Positions 23,416-33,391 of a stretch of DNA of 64,000 bases are shown piece by piece (within the stretch, counting starts at the first letter, position 1; each line of letters opens with the position of its first letter). This DNA comes from Xanthobacteraceae bacterium. GTDB lineage: Bacteria; Pseudomonadota; Alphaproteobacteria; Rhizobiales; Xanthobacteraceae. Both the position numbers and the translations under genes were made by a program. The DNA lies in the NCBI GenBank assembly GCA_019746355.1, contig JAIESC010000062.1, positions 1 through 64,000 of the forward strand, read 5' to 3'. The notes beneath the pieces are model-generated. The model saw nothing but the letters and a program-made list of their open reading frames with translations. It made no database searches and had not been told where the DNA came from.

Positions 23416-26336
23416 TCGGCAGCCTCGGAGAATTGCTTGGCGATCAACTCGCGGTTTACAGATATCGGGTCGCCATCCTCGATGAGTGAATCGCCATGGA
23501 CCTGGTCTGCCCATGCATTCAAGTCTTCAATGGCAGCGCCAGGAACCAGATTCAATTCGCGAGCAAGCCGATCGAATTCTGTGCGAGCCCAAGTGTCACG
23601 CCCCGCAATTTGTTCAAGCAATCGGGCCAACCGCGGTTCGAGAAGGTCCGCGTCGTCGCGAGCCGGTTCGGGCGCCGCGCTTGGTTCGTCTTCGGGAGTG
23701 TCGAATATAGATCCCAATAGGCGCGCCGATGCCTCGGTTTCGGCACGCACCATGGCCAATCGATCGTCGGTCTCGCTGATTGCCGGCGCCGTCGGCGCCG
23801 GCATTGTCGCTTTGCCTGCCGGTTTTGACGGCTCCGCCGACAGAGGAACTTCGGCGGAACGAGGCCGATTTGCGGCGGTTGCATCGGTTGGCGCCTTGCT
23901 GACAGTCCTGGCGGTCTGCGCCGGCGGAATCGCATATCCGACCGGGCCTGTCGCTGCGGGGATTCGTACCAGTCCATCATCCCGCGATTCCACCAAAGCC
24001 GTTTTCTGGTGCAATGCCGAGTAGAGCCGCTCTGGATCGAGATTGAGCTGTCGATACATCCGCTCCAGGATCGACACTTCTGCCTTGTGCGGGACGCCGG
24101 TCGCGACGGCAATGCCCACCAAGATCTGTGCCAGCGCATCGCGCTCTTGTGGAGTGATCGTGGCAAGCTTCTTCCGAAGGTTCGTGACCGCTACGGGACG
24201 GAGCTGCATCCAACGCAAGTCCGCCGTAAGACGCCGTTGTTCGTCTGGGGTGGCGGCGCCGCCTTCAAGCATTGTTTCAAGCGCGCGCCTTTCAGCCTCA
24301 TCCAAGGCACCATCGGCTTGCGCGACCAATAGACCCAACGAAAGTGCGAGAATTGCTCTCCGGTATGAGATGGAGGGCTCCGCGATCTTCTCGATCGGAT
24401 GCTCCAACCCAAAAAGAATGAAGCTGTCATCCAGACCGCAGATTGAATAGCGTGGATCGGGTACGATCCCGAGCCCGAACTTGGCAAGCGTGTCCGCGAT
24501 TTCCTTGGCTTTCGAGGGCGTGATCTTCTCCGGCACATCGTCCATGACGCGGCGGAATAGCTCTGCTGCAGCGACCGGAACGCCTCGTGTCGCGCGATCA
24601 AGCAGCAACGGCAGTGGATTGTCTCTCAACCCTTGTAGGGCTTCGATCCGCTGGATGGCTGGCAGTCTCGCCAAAGCCTGCAAACTTCGCGCGCCGTGTG
24701 CAGATTTTGAGATGAAGCGGCTATATTCGGCTAACTGCTCGCCGCACCTCTCTAACAGGTCGCGACCCAACGCCAACGCGGCGTCATGCTTTTCGGCATC
24801 AGGCAATTGGCCGAAGCGATCCGTAAGATCGGACGTGAACGTGCCGCTTGCCGCTCTGTAGACGATACGTGCGAGCGGCAAGCCCTTGTCGCTGACCAGT
24901 AGGCCGTGCGGGTATTGCTTTTGGAATTCCGCACGGAAGAGTGACTGCAATTCCGCAAAAGCACGACGCGCCGCCGTCTTTACCCGGGTTTCCGGATGCG
25001 ACATCGTCCAAGAAAGCAGCCAATCGGCATCGATCGGCATCTTGTCTCGTAGTCGGCGGCCAATTGCGATCTTGATACTCGCAGGCAGCTGTCCGCCCAC
25101 GGGTTCGTAAACCGGCATTGGCTCGTGGCCGCTGTCAAGCGACAGGGTTTCAAGGGCGGCGAGCAATTCTGTTGCGTACCGATGGAAAGAACGGTTGCCG
25201 CCGTAGACCTGCAACAGCCGCTGCACTTCGACCTTGATCGCATCCCGGTCCTCGTCCGAGCGTTCGAGGATCGCACGACGTTCCAGGCCGTAGAAGTATA
25301 CAAAGACGTAGCCGATATATTCGTCGGGGTTCGCGCGAGTCGACGACATCCATTCAAGAAATGCTCGTCGTGACTGCGGATGCATTCTCGCATACGACGG
25401 CCAATAGTCCATGAATTGACCTGTCGTGTCGGCAGGTTTCCCGACGGGTAACGACGGATCAATAAGGCAGTTGTCAGCGGCGCCGCGGCGCTCGGCAGGC
25501 GAAAGCTTTGACCCAACATATGCCGGCCCGCGAATTGTCCAGCCCGTAAATTTGACAGCCCGACTGCTGGGCACCCAAACTTTGTTGCCAGCGGCGCGGA
25601 ATGTTTCGGCATTACCGATCGTCGGTTCGACCAGAATTTCCGGCTCGCGCCTCAGTTCGAAGGTAACCGTCGTCCGTTCCGGCTGTCTGACGCCACTCCG
25701 AGTACGACGACGGTTCCAAAGAGCTCGGAGAATCACGAAACCAATGGCAGCAGCTACTACCAGCCAAGGCAGAGGCGACTCACGGCTCGCTGCTTGTTCA
25801 CTCGATTGCGACACCGCAACCTCACGAATCGGCGGAACAGCCGCTGGAGCAGGTCGCGGTGCGGCAGGCGCGATCGTGGGCCGCGCCTGATCCGGTACGA
25901 CCTGTGGCGTCGGACCAGCGATGCGCGGGGTCGGCGGTTTCGTATCAGCGACCGCCGGGACGGCCGATGATGTCGCGTTGGTTCGTTGCTGGATAGAATG
26001 ACGCACCGCCGCGCCGCTGCGGGAGTAGGTCTGGCCAAGCCAAGCGGGATAGCCATACCCAAAGGCGTCGACCGAACGAGAACCGTCTTGGCGAGGCCGC
26101 GTCACAGCCGGTGAGGCAACCGGACCGACGTTCGAAGCGTTAGGGGTCGCGCGTGACGGTTGCGCTGGGGGACGCGATGTGCGGTCTGCCGGTCCAGTAT
26201 TTGACGGGCGTGGCGTAATGGCTTGAAGGCCGGGCGCGGAACGGGTCGAGGAATCGAACGGCTGGGCCGAGGCGGCCGTGGCAAAAGCCACGCAGAGCGT
26301 CAACGCTTTCACTAGACGAAACGCCGGCTGGCGCAT
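23412..26336 (-). CDS. TerB-N/TerB/TerB-C protein with signal peptide and membrane anchor
   Basis: Encodes 974 residues. Residues 1-24 form a signal peptide (LVKALTLCVAFATAASA). Residues 25-186 are proline- and serine-rich. A transmembrane helix spans about 190-207 (PWLVVAAAIGFVILRALW) and is followed by RRRTRS. The cytoplasmic part has the TerB-N domain (TIRGPAYVGSKLSPAERRG, MDYWPSYARMHPQSRRAFLE, YVFVYFYGLERR), a TerB-like helical domain near 680-790 (LGLLVAQADGALDEAERRAL) and a TerB-C-like end. TerB-N proteins linked to a P-loop ATPase and a helicase were described in comparative genomics as DNA-processing systems. It is first in the operon. Confidence 0.8.
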   Translation of the reverse strand: MRQPAFRLVKALTLCVAFATAASAQPFDSSTRSAPGLQAITPRPSNTGPADRTSRPPAQPSRATPNASNVGPVASPAVTRPRQDGSRSVDAFGYGYPAWLGQTYSRSGAAVRHSIQQRTNATSSAVPAVADTKPPTPRIAGPTPQVVPDQARPTIAPAAPRPAPAAVPPIREVAVSQSSEQAASRESPLPWLVVAAAIGFVILRALWNRRRTRSGVRQPERTTVTFELRREPEILVEPTIGNAETFRAAGNKVWVPSSRAVKFTGWTIRGPAYVGSKLSPAERRGAADNCLIDPSLPVGKPADTTGQFMDYWPSYARMHPQSRRAFLEWMSSTRANPDEYIGYVFVYFYGLERRAILERSDEDRDAIKVEVQRLLQVYGGNRSFHRYATELLAALETLSLDSGHEPMPVYEPVGGQLPASIKIAIGRRLRDKMPIDADWLLSWTMSHPETRVKTAARRAFAELQSLFRAEFQKQYPHGLLVSDKGLPLARIVYRAASGTFTSDLTDRFGQLPDAEKHDAALALGRDLLERCGEQLAEYSRFISKSAHGARSLQALARLPAIQRIEALQGLRDNPLPLLLDRATRGVPVAAAELFRRVMDDVPEKITPSKAKEIADTLAKFGLGIVPDPRYSICGLDDSFILFGLEHPIEKIAEPSISYRRAILALSLGLLVAQADGALDEAERRALETMLEGGAATPDEQRRLTADLRWMQLRPVAVTNLRKKLATITPQERDALAQILVGIAVATGVPHKAEVSILERMYRQLNLDPERLYSALHQKTALVESRDDGLVRIPAATGPVGYAIPPAQTARTVSKAPTDATAANRPRSAEVPLSAEPSKPAGKATMPAPTAPAISETDDRLAMVRAETEASARLLGSIFDTPEDEPSAAPEPARDDADLLEPRLARLLEQIAGRDTWARTEFDRLARELNLVPGAAIEDLNAWADQVHGDSLIEDGDPISVNRELIAKQFSEAAE

Positions 26337-26594
26337 GGGCAGTCCCCCCGGACCGACGCGAACCCGACCCGGGTTGCCCGCCTTTCCGCCCGGTTGTATC
26401 AGCCTATGACATCGCGCGGCGGTCTACCAGAGCCGCGACCTCGAAGCCTTAATGACAGGCCTCACAAAGCCAATTGCGACTATTTGGCCTAGAGTTCCGA
26501 CAGACCAGCCGCATCGCCTTTGTTGCAGGCGAGGCTGACAATCATTTCATTGATGGCGAATTCGAGCATCAGGGTGATCGGGTTGACGATCGTC

Positions 26595-27506
26595 TTATAA
26601 TCGCAGAGCCTTCTCGAGGGAGGCAACAAGGGCGTTGCGCTTGTCCTTGGACAGCTTGTCGAGATTTTGCTGGCGCCACTTGACGGCCGGCAGATCGGCC
26701 ACGCCAGGAAGACCCAGAAGCTTCCAGTCCGGCTTGCCGCGTTCGAAGCTCACGAGGAATTTCTTGTGATCGCCGGGCATCTCGCCGACGATTTTCTTGA
26801 TCATCTCTTCACGCGTGGCCTCAAGCTCGGCAAGCGGTACGGGTTCTTCGGTCATGCCGACAAATCCGCGCTCGTATTCGTGTTTCATGTCCTTGCGCCG
26901 CGGCGCGAGCACTTCGAACATGGGCCGGTGATGGCTGAGCATGTAGACCACGAATGCCTTGCGCAATTCATCGTCGATGCCCTCGTTGGCAAGCAGGTCC
27001 CGCACATCGAAGAAATCGCGCGGATGTTGCCGATCGAGCGCGGCCACCAGTTTTCCGGCATAGAGATCCGGCGAGGAGACGACCTGAATCTCCGCGAATC
27101 CAAACTCGTCTTCGACGCTTTCTGAAACCGTTCGCTTAGTCGGTGGATAGACGCAGCCGCGCAGGACCGGCGTTACCTCGATCTTGATCTGCGCATCGCC
27201 CAGATGAACATTGAGCTTGTTGATCTTTCCCTCGACCCGGCTCTCGGTTACCGTGGTTTCCGGGATTTGCGCCTTGATGCGTTCGGCGATGCGCAAGAGC
27301 GCGGCTTCGATTGCGTTAAGCGACTGGTCGCGCGGCTGGACCGGCAGATACGTCAGATCAATGTCGACTGAGAGCCGCGGAAGATCGCGCACAAAGAGAT
27401 TGATGGCTGTGCCGCCCTTGAGCGCAAAGCAGTCTTCCTGCGTGACCGCCGGAAGGATGCGCAGGAGCAGCGAGACCTGGCTGCGGTACTGATCGCTAAA
27501 CGGCAT
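26595..27506 (-). CDS. AbiEii-type nucleotidyltransferase toxin
   Basis: Encodes 303 residues. The nucleotidyltransferase core is ALKGGTAINLFVRDLPRLSV followed by DIDLTYLP (GG at 31-32, D48 and D50). Later blocks are PDLYAGKLVAALDRQHPRDF and DVRDLL. AbiEii toxins transfer nucleotides, in known cases to tRNA, and cause phage abortive infection when the antitoxin fails. Start ATG overlaps the antitoxin end by 11 bases, the usual AbiE arrangement. Confidence 0.88.
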   Translation of the reverse strand: MPFSDQYRSQVSLLLRILPAVTQEDCFALKGGTAINLFVRDLPRLSVDIDLTYLPVQPRDQSLNAIEAALLRIAERIKAQIPETTVTESRVEGKINKLNVHLGDAQIKIEVTPVLRGCVYPPTKRTVSESVEDEFGFAEIQVVSSPDLYAGKLVAALDRQHPRDFFDVRDLLANEGIDDELRKAFVVYMLSHHRPMFEVLAPRRKDMKHEYERGFVGMTEEPVPLAELEATREEMIKKIVGEMPGDHKKFLVSFERGKPDWKLLGLPGVADLPAVKWRQQNLDKLSKDKRNALVASLEKALRL

Positions 27507-28332
27507 CGAGGTCTTTCGGCACGGTTATCTGATACGGGCGATTGAGCGTTCCGCCTTTGACCAGCATACGTTTGCCGTGGCCAAGGTCTATCTGGCTTTT
27601 ATTGATCTGGCTGGTCCATGCATGCGGGTGGCGATCGGCAAAGAAGAAGAACAGGCGTTTGGCCTTCACGCTTTTGCAGGCCTCAAGGAGCCGTTGCAGT
27701 CTGCGCGGGCTCAGAGTGGCGAGGCCTTCGAATAGCTTGTCAACTTGTTCGAAGGTTTCATGGTCAGGAAGCTCATCCAGCAATTCGACGAGCGCCCGTT
27801 CCGGCGACGAAAGGGTCAACGGCCAACGCCACTGCCCCCATGATTGTATGGCAAAGCCATTGCGAAGCGCGTCCTTCTCGGCCTGCGAATTCTCGCGATC
27901 GAGGGTCAGCGTTGGCGGCGTGCCGGCCTCGGGCCGAAAAAGCTTGCTGCTGCTGTGGAAGACGAAGCGGATCTTGAGTGGCAGTTTTGCGAGCCAGCCC
28001 GGTGGAGCCGACAGCCCGTAGAGATGGACCTCCTGTCGTGTCTGGGGCAGGTAGTGGCCAAATCCCTGAAGCTCGAGCGCGGTGCGGCCGCCGACGGCCA
28101 GTGCCCGGCTCAAAAGCGTCTGGAGCGATATGACGACTTGCTCCCAGCTGAGCTCGCCGCGGGGCTTGCGATATACGCGGGGAGCGGGGCGTTCGAGGTG
28201 GCCGGCCGCAACGTATTTGCTGACAAGGCTGGTGGCGTAGCCGTTCTTGCTGAGCCACGCCGCATCGACGATCAGGCCCTCGGGCAGGGCGTTTCGAAGC
28301 TGGTTTATCTTTTTCTCGTTTGGCGTAGCCAT
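27496..28332 (-). CDS. AbiEi-type antitoxin
   Basis: Encodes 278 residues. The N-terminal winged helix (LPEGLIVDAAWLSKNGYATS, KYVAAGHLERPAPRVYRKPR) is typical of AbiEi, followed by the antitoxin domain (ALAVGGRTALELQGFGHYLP, SSPERALVELLDELPDHETF). AbiEi represses the operon by binding its promoter. It is the first gene of the pair, and its upstream region (28,333-28,520) is shared with the divergent SbcD-like gene. Confidence 0.88.
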   Translation of the reverse strand: MATPNEKKINQLRNALPEGLIVDAAWLSKNGYATSLVSKYVAAGHLERPAPRVYRKPRGELSWEQVVISLQTLLSRALAVGGRTALELQGFGHYLPQTRQEVHLYGLSAPPGWLAKLPLKIRFVFHSSSKLFRPEAGTPPTLTLDRENSQAEKDALRNGFAIQSWGQWRWPLTLSSPERALVELLDELPDHETFEQVDKLFEGLATLSPRRLQRLLEACKSVKAKRLFFFFADRHPHAWTSQINKSQIDLGHGKRMLVKGGTLNRPYQITVPKDLDAV

Positions 28333-28520
28333 AGGACGTATTTTGGCAGAATTGTAAACCGGGCGCTAGTTTGAAAAATGGCTGATTTACGTAATGGAAC
28401 GACGTAAAAGTCACCTCACTCAAACCGTCCCTCAACTTACGGGGGTACATCCTTACCCTACGCGTTGCTTTAAGCCGATTTTCATGGTTTGTTCACGGCA
28501 GGCAGGCCGAGAGGGCAATC
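28333..28520. promoter_or_regulatory. Divergent promoter region abiE / SbcD-like operon
   Basis: A 188-base AT-richer gap separates abiEi (minus) from the SbcD-like gene (plus). It must hold promoters for both operons. By family knowledge AbiEi would bind inverted repeats here; I see no long perfect one. Confidence 0.45.
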
Positions 28521-29792
28521 ATGAGTTCCTTTCAGTTTATCCATACAGGCGATGTGCACCTGGACAGCCCGTTGAAGGGGCTTAGCGGCCAGGACGGCAG
28601 CGCGGCCGAGCGCATCAGAACAGCGACCCGCACGGCGTTTGCGGACCTGGTTACCCGCGCCATCGACGAGCAAGTGGCCTTCATGGTCATCGCCGGCGAC
28701 CTCTATGACGGCGACTGGCGGAGCTTTCAGACCGGGCTTTACTTCGTGCGCCAGATGGGCCGCCTGCGTGCCGCGAACATTCCAGTCTTTCTTCTTCATG
28801 GCAACCACGACGCTGAAAGCCAGATCACGAAAAAACTGGCCCTGCCGGACAACGTGCGCTTGTTCGGATACCGCAAGCCCGAAACTTTCACGCTCGAACA
28901 TCACCGCGTCGCGCTGCACGGGCAGAGCTTTCGCATTCCCGCCACAACCGACAATCTCGCGGCGGCCTATCCGCCGCCGGCTCCGGGATACTTCAATATC
29001 GGCGTGCTGCATACCGCGCTTGGCAGCGTCAATGGCCCGCACGAGAATTACGCGCCGTGCTCGCTCGATGAGCTCGTGAACAAGGGCTACGATTACTGGG
29101 CCTTGGCTCATGTGCATCAGGGCGGCGTGCTGCACGAGCATCCGCATGTCGTGTTCTGCGGCAATTTGCAGGGCCGTCACATCCGGGAGTCCGGGCCCAA
29201 GTCTGCGCAGCTGGTCACGGTTCAGGATGGCGGCGTGCAGAGTATCGAGCCGCTTTTCACCGACGTGGTCCGATGGCTACCGATCGAAGTGCCGGTTGCC
29301 AGCTGCATTCGCTTTGATGATGTCGTCGATCAGATCAAACGGCATATCGAGGCCGCGGCCAAGCAGGCTCAAGGACGACTGCTGGCCTGCCGCATCCAGC
29401 TGACAGGCGCAACCGCTCTCCATCGCGAGTTGCTCGCGTCAGCGCCTCAGCTGATCGCTGAAGCGCGCGCGGCCGCGCTTGCTCTGGGCGAAGAGATTGC
29501 GTGGGTCGAGCGCGTGATCAATGCCACAAGCTCGACGTCCGCGGCATCGGTGAAGTCGGACACGGAAGCGTTGAACGATCTCGATGTCTTGCTGTCCCAA
29601 GCGGCCGGCGACCCCGAACTGCAGGCGCAGATCGCGGGCGAGATCGGCGAACTCGTGCGAAAATTGCCGCATGACGCCACCGTTGACGTGGATGACCCCA
29701 TTCTGAATGCCGCGATCAACAAGGACTTCAATGGCATCATCGGGCAAGCTAGCCCGTATCTCTCCGCCCGCCTGGCTGCGGGGAGGCGATGA
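28521..29792 (+). CDS. SbcD/YhaO-like DNA repair exonuclease subunit
   Basis: Encodes 423 residues. The metallophosphoesterase motifs of the Mre11/SbcD family are HTGDVHLDSPL, VIAGDLYDGD, LLHGNHD, and HVHQGG near residue 195. YhaO-type proteins pair with a YhaN-type SMC-like ATPase to process DNA ends. The next gene is exactly such a partner and overlaps by ATGA. Divergent from abiE; it may belong to a nuclease-type defence operon running to 36.7 kb. Confidence 0.88.
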   Translation: MSSFQFIHTGDVHLDSPLKGLSGQDGSAAERIRTATRTAFADLVTRAIDEQVAFMVIAGDLYDGDWRSFQTGLYFVRQMGRLRAANIPVFLLHGNHDAESQITKKLALPDNVRLFGYRKPETFTLEHHRVALHGQSFRIPATTDNLAAAYPPPAPGYFNIGVLHTALGSVNGPHENYAPCSLDELVNKGYDYWALAHVHQGGVLHEHPHVVFCGNLQGRHIRESGPKSAQLVTVQDGGVQSIEPLFTDVVRWLPIEVPVASCIRFDDVVDQIKRHIEAAAKQAQGRLLACRIQLTGATALHRELLASAPQLIAEARAAALALGEEIAWVERVINATSSTSAASVKSDTEALNDLDVLLSQAAGDPELQAQIAGEIGELVRKLPHDATVDVDDPILNAAINKDFNGIIGQASPYLSARLAAGRR

Positions 29793-32700
29793 CGATGCGC
29801 TTTCGCACACTCGACCTTATCCGCTACGGCCACTTCACGGGCGTCTCGCTGTCCTTTCCGTCGGGCGGGCCTGACTTTCACATCGTCTACGGCGAGAACG
29901 AGGCGGGGAAATCGACGACTTTGTCGGCGATCGGCGAGCTGTTGTTCGGAATCCCCCCGCACTCGCCGCATAACTTCGTTCACGAAAATGCCGCCCTGCG
30001 GATTGGCGCCACGTTGGAACGTGAGGGCAAGCCGGCCATCATCCGGCGCCGGAAGGGCAACAAGGATACGTTGCTGGGACCCGACGATCTGCCTTTGGCG
30101 GCCGGAGATGGCATGCTGGTGCCATGGCTCGGTGGAGTCGATCGGACCTTTTTCTGCCGGATGTTTTGCCTCGATCATGAAAGCTTGCGCGAGGGCGGCC
30201 GTGACATTGTCGAGGCGAAGGACGATGTCGGCGCCACGCTGTTCGCCGCCGGGGCCGGGATCTCCGGTCTTCGCGGGCATTTGGCGGCGATGGAGGGCGA
30301 AGCCGAAAATCTTTGGGGCCCGCGCAAGGCGGGCTACAGGAAATATTACCAGGCCGAGGAGCGCTTTTCGGACGCCGAAAAAACATCCCGTCACCATCTC
30401 GTCACCGCGACAAAATGGCAGGAACTTAAATCCGCTTTCGAAGACGCCCGCGATTTCTGCGATGCGATTGAGAAGGATATCGAAACGCAGGTTATCGAGC
30501 TGGGGAAGATAACGCGCATCCGCCGCGTCTATCGCGCGGTCCGCCGTATTGCGGAAATCGACGGCGAAATCGCCAGGTTCGGCACCATTGCTGTCCTGCC
30601 AGCCGACGTGGCGCGCCAGTTTGAAAAAGCCGCCGCCGACAATGGCACGGCTGAAGCGCGCCTCAATACGTTCCGCGAGCAGATGGAAGCGATTGTGGCG
30701 GAAGTAGCCGCCATCGTGGTCGATGACAACCTCGTCCGGCACGGCGCTGATATCGAGAGATTGTACAAGCGCCGGATTGAGCTCGCTCCGGAACGAGCGC
30801 ATTTGCCCAAGCGGAGGGCTGAACTTGAGGCTGCGGAATCATCTCTCAAGGCCAGGGCGCTCGAGCTGGAATGGGCGGGCGAAAGCGCCGACTTGCTCGT
30901 CGAAAAGATTCCATCCCGCGCAAAGGTCCAGGCCGTCCGCGGCCTGCTGACCTCGCATGGCGGCAAATCTGCGGCCGTGACCAATGCCCGGAAAGCCCTC
31001 GACGAGGCGGAAGAGAAGCTCAACGACGTGCGTTCCCGGATTGAGGCGGTTGGCTCTCCGCAGGACGTCTCGGGCCTGGCGGGTGTCGTGAAATCGATTC
31101 GGGCTTTGGGTGATCTCGAAACCCGGAATCAGGCGTCCGAACGGGAGCGTTTGGACGCTGACGATCTATGCCGCCGCAAGACCGAGGCGATGAGTCCGTC
31201 AGTGGCGGACGAGGCAACACTGTCCGCCATCAAGGTTCCGTCGGCCGCCCTGATCAGGACGCATCGCGACATGGTTCGCGATCTTGAGCGCCGCATCCAT
31301 GCTCAGGACACGGCCATCCGCAATGCAACGCGCACGCTCGAGAACAATCGCAAGTCCTACGCCCGCCTCGTATCTGATGAGCATATCGTCTCGGCTGAGG
31401 ACTTGGCGGCGTTGCGCAGGCGCCGCGACGAGGGGTGGTCGATCATCAAGCGCCGCCATATTGAGAATGTCGCGGTGCCCGAGACAGAGGTGCAAGCGTT
31501 CACCGATGGCGGCTCGCTGCCCGCGGTCTATGAGGCGGCCGTCGGCGGCGCCGACGCCGGCGCCGATCAGCGCTTTGAGAACGCGCAATCCACCGCCGAA
31601 GCCATGGTGTTGGCCCGGCAGATCACCGACGACGACGATGCCCTTACGTCGCAAAAGGAGGAGCTGGACGCGCTGCGCGGCGAAGAGACCCGTCTGAGCG
31701 CGGCCTGGGCGAAGATGTGGAAGGGCGTGACGGACACCCCGCTTGCGCCGGATGAAATGCTGACCTGGCTTGAGGCGCGTACCGAAGTGCTTGGCCTGAT
31801 TGCCAAGCGTGATGGCGCCGCCCGCTCAGCTAGCGCGCTGCAACAACAGATCCTCGACGCCAAGCAACAGCTTCTCGGCATGCTTGAGGACCCGGCTATG
31901 GCCGCGGCCGCGGATACCGTGTCGCTCAGCGGGATTCTGGCCGCGGCCGAGACGCGCATTCAGGCGCAACAGACGACGGCGCAAAAGCGCGCCGAACTCG
32001 AGGCCGATGAACGCAAATGCAAGGCCGACGCCGAACGCAAGCGCAAGGCCGTGGCGACGGCCGAAGACGAGCAGGCTCAATGGAAATCCCAGTGGAGCGA
32101 CGCCCTCGCGGGTCTGGGACTTTCAGCGCTGGCGGCGATTGAAGCAATCGCGGAGCAAATCGAGGCTATCGAGCAGATGCGGGAGATTGCCGCAAAGATC
32201 CGGGATTTGCGGCACGAGCGCATCGAAAAAATCGAGCGCGACCTGATCGCCTTCGCGGCCGAAGTTGAGAAGCTCGTGGCCTCGGTCGCTGCCGAGCTGG
32301 CGGGGAAGGATGCCGACGAGGCGGTGCTCGAGATTCATAGCCGGTTGGGCGTGACCAACCAGGGGCTTGCGACGCGGGATCAGAAAAACCAGGCCATCGA
32401 AGATCTCCGCGAAAAACTGGACGAGTGCAACGCGTCACGCAAGGACGCTCAAGCGATCATCTCGGGACTGCAACAGGTCGCCGGCGTTGACACGGTTGAT
32501 GCGTTGCGCGCGGCAATACAGCAATCCGACGCGCTGCGCGCGTTCAAAGAGGAGCAGGGACGCTTGAGGACGGCGCTCGAAGCCGATGGCGATGGTGTGG
32601 GCGTGGAAATGCTGGCCGAAGAATGTCAGAGCTGCGATCTGGATCAGGCCGCCGCCCGCGAGGAAACATTGGCGCAGTCGCTCAAGGATTTGCGCCAGCG

Positions 32701-33340
32701 CCAGATTGACGCCGTTCAACGCCGCAACGAAGCGGCGCGGCTGTTTGAGGCCGTGGGCGGCGATGACATCGCGGCGAAGGCGGCCGCCGATCGTCAGGTC
32801 GCGCTCGCCGAGATGAAGGAGGCTGCGGCCCAGTATGTCCGGGTCCGCTCGGCGGCCATTGTTCTGAAATGGGCGATCGAGCGGTTCAGGCGCGAAAAGC
32901 AGGCGCCTCTGCTCAAGCGGGCAGGAGAGCTCTTCGCTATTTTGACCGGCGGTTCGTTTGAAAAGCTTACGCTTGAATTTGACGACAAGGATCGGCCGCA
33001 CCTGGCCGGCGCGCGGAGCGACGGCGGCACAGTCGGCGTCTCGGGCCTGAGCGATGGTTCAGCGGATCAGCTGTTCATGGCATTGCGAATCGCGGCCGTG
33101 GAGGAGTACTTGACGCATGCCGGCCCGGCGCCGTTCGTGGCCGACGATCTGTTCATCAACTACGACGACACACGGGCGGCCGCCGGCCTGACGGTGCTGC
33201 GGCAGCTTGCCGAAAAGACGCAAGTGCTGTTCTTCACGCACCATCAGCATTTGGTGAACGTGGCACGCACGGCCTTCGGCGGAAATCTGTCGGTTTCCGT
33301 GCTCGAGCGGCGGGCGGCGCCGGTGAGAAACGTCGCGTAA
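29789..33340 (+). CDS. SbcC/YhaN-like SMC-type ATPase
   Basis: Encodes 1183 residues, typical for this family. Walker A is YGENEAGKSTTLSAIGELLF (K41). Long coiled-coil segments rich in E, A, R and K fill roughly residues 200-1000. The C-terminal signature is VGVSGLSDGSADQLFMALRI (ABC signature SDGSADQ), followed by PFVADDLFINYDDTRA (Walker B) and FFTHHQHLV. It forms the ATPase arm of an Mre11/Rad50-like complex with the overlapping SbcD-like gene. Only 51 bases separate it from the OLD-family gene. Confidence 0.9.
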   Translation: MTMRFRTLDLIRYGHFTGVSLSFPSGGPDFHIVYGENEAGKSTTLSAIGELLFGIPPHSPHNFVHENAALRIGATLEREGKPAIIRRRKGNKDTLLGPDDLPLAAGDGMLVPWLGGVDRTFFCRMFCLDHESLREGGRDIVEAKDDVGATLFAAGAGISGLRGHLAAMEGEAENLWGPRKAGYRKYYQAEERFSDAEKTSRHHLVTATKWQELKSAFEDARDFCDAIEKDIETQVIELGKITRIRRVYRAVRRIAEIDGEIARFGTIAVLPADVARQFEKAAADNGTAEARLNTFREQMEAIVAEVAAIVVDDNLVRHGADIERLYKRRIELAPERAHLPKRRAELEAAESSLKARALELEWAGESADLLVEKIPSRAKVQAVRGLLTSHGGKSAAVTNARKALDEAEEKLNDVRSRIEAVGSPQDVSGLAGVVKSIRALGDLETRNQASERERLDADDLCRRKTEAMSPSVADEATLSAIKVPSAALIRTHRDMVRDLERRIHAQDTAIRNATRTLENNRKSYARLVSDEHIVSAEDLAALRRRRDEGWSIIKRRHIENVAVPETEVQAFTDGGSLPAVYEAAVGGADAGADQRFENAQSTAEAMVLARQITDDDDALTSQKEELDALRGEETRLSAAWAKMWKGVTDTPLAPDEMLTWLEARTEVLGLIAKRDGAARSASALQQQILDAKQQLLGMLEDPAMAAAADTVSLSGILAAAETRIQAQQTTAQKRAELEADERKCKADAERKRKAVATAEDEQAQWKSQWSDALAGLGLSALAAIEAIAEQIEAIEQMREIAAKIRDLRHERIEKIERDLIAFAAEVEKLVASVAAELAGKDADEAVLEIHSRLGVTNQGLATRDQKNQAIEDLREKLDECNASRKDAQAIISGLQQVAGVDTVDALRAAIQQSDALRAFKEEQGRLRTALEADGDGVGVEMLAEECQSCDLDQAAAREETLAQSLKDLRQRQIDAVQRRNEAARLFEAVGGDDIAAKAAADRQVALAEMKEAAAQYVRVRSAAIVLKWAIERFRREKQAPLLKRAGELFAILTGGSFEKLTLEFDDKDRPHLAGARSDGGTVGVSGLSDGSADQLFMALRIAAVEEYLTHAGPAPFVADDLFINYDDTRAAAGLTVLRQLAEKTQVLFFTHHQHLVNVARTAFGGNLSVSVLERRAAPVRNVA

Positions 33341-33391
33341 CTTAAGGCGCGCGGATCCGGACTCCTGCGTCTGGGGAAGCGTTGGTCATCT

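Noticed and set aside
19898..26336. BREX system
   Set aside because: Only BrxD-like and helicase genes are present; no BrxA, BrxB, BrxC, PglX or PglZ, so a full BREX is not claimed.
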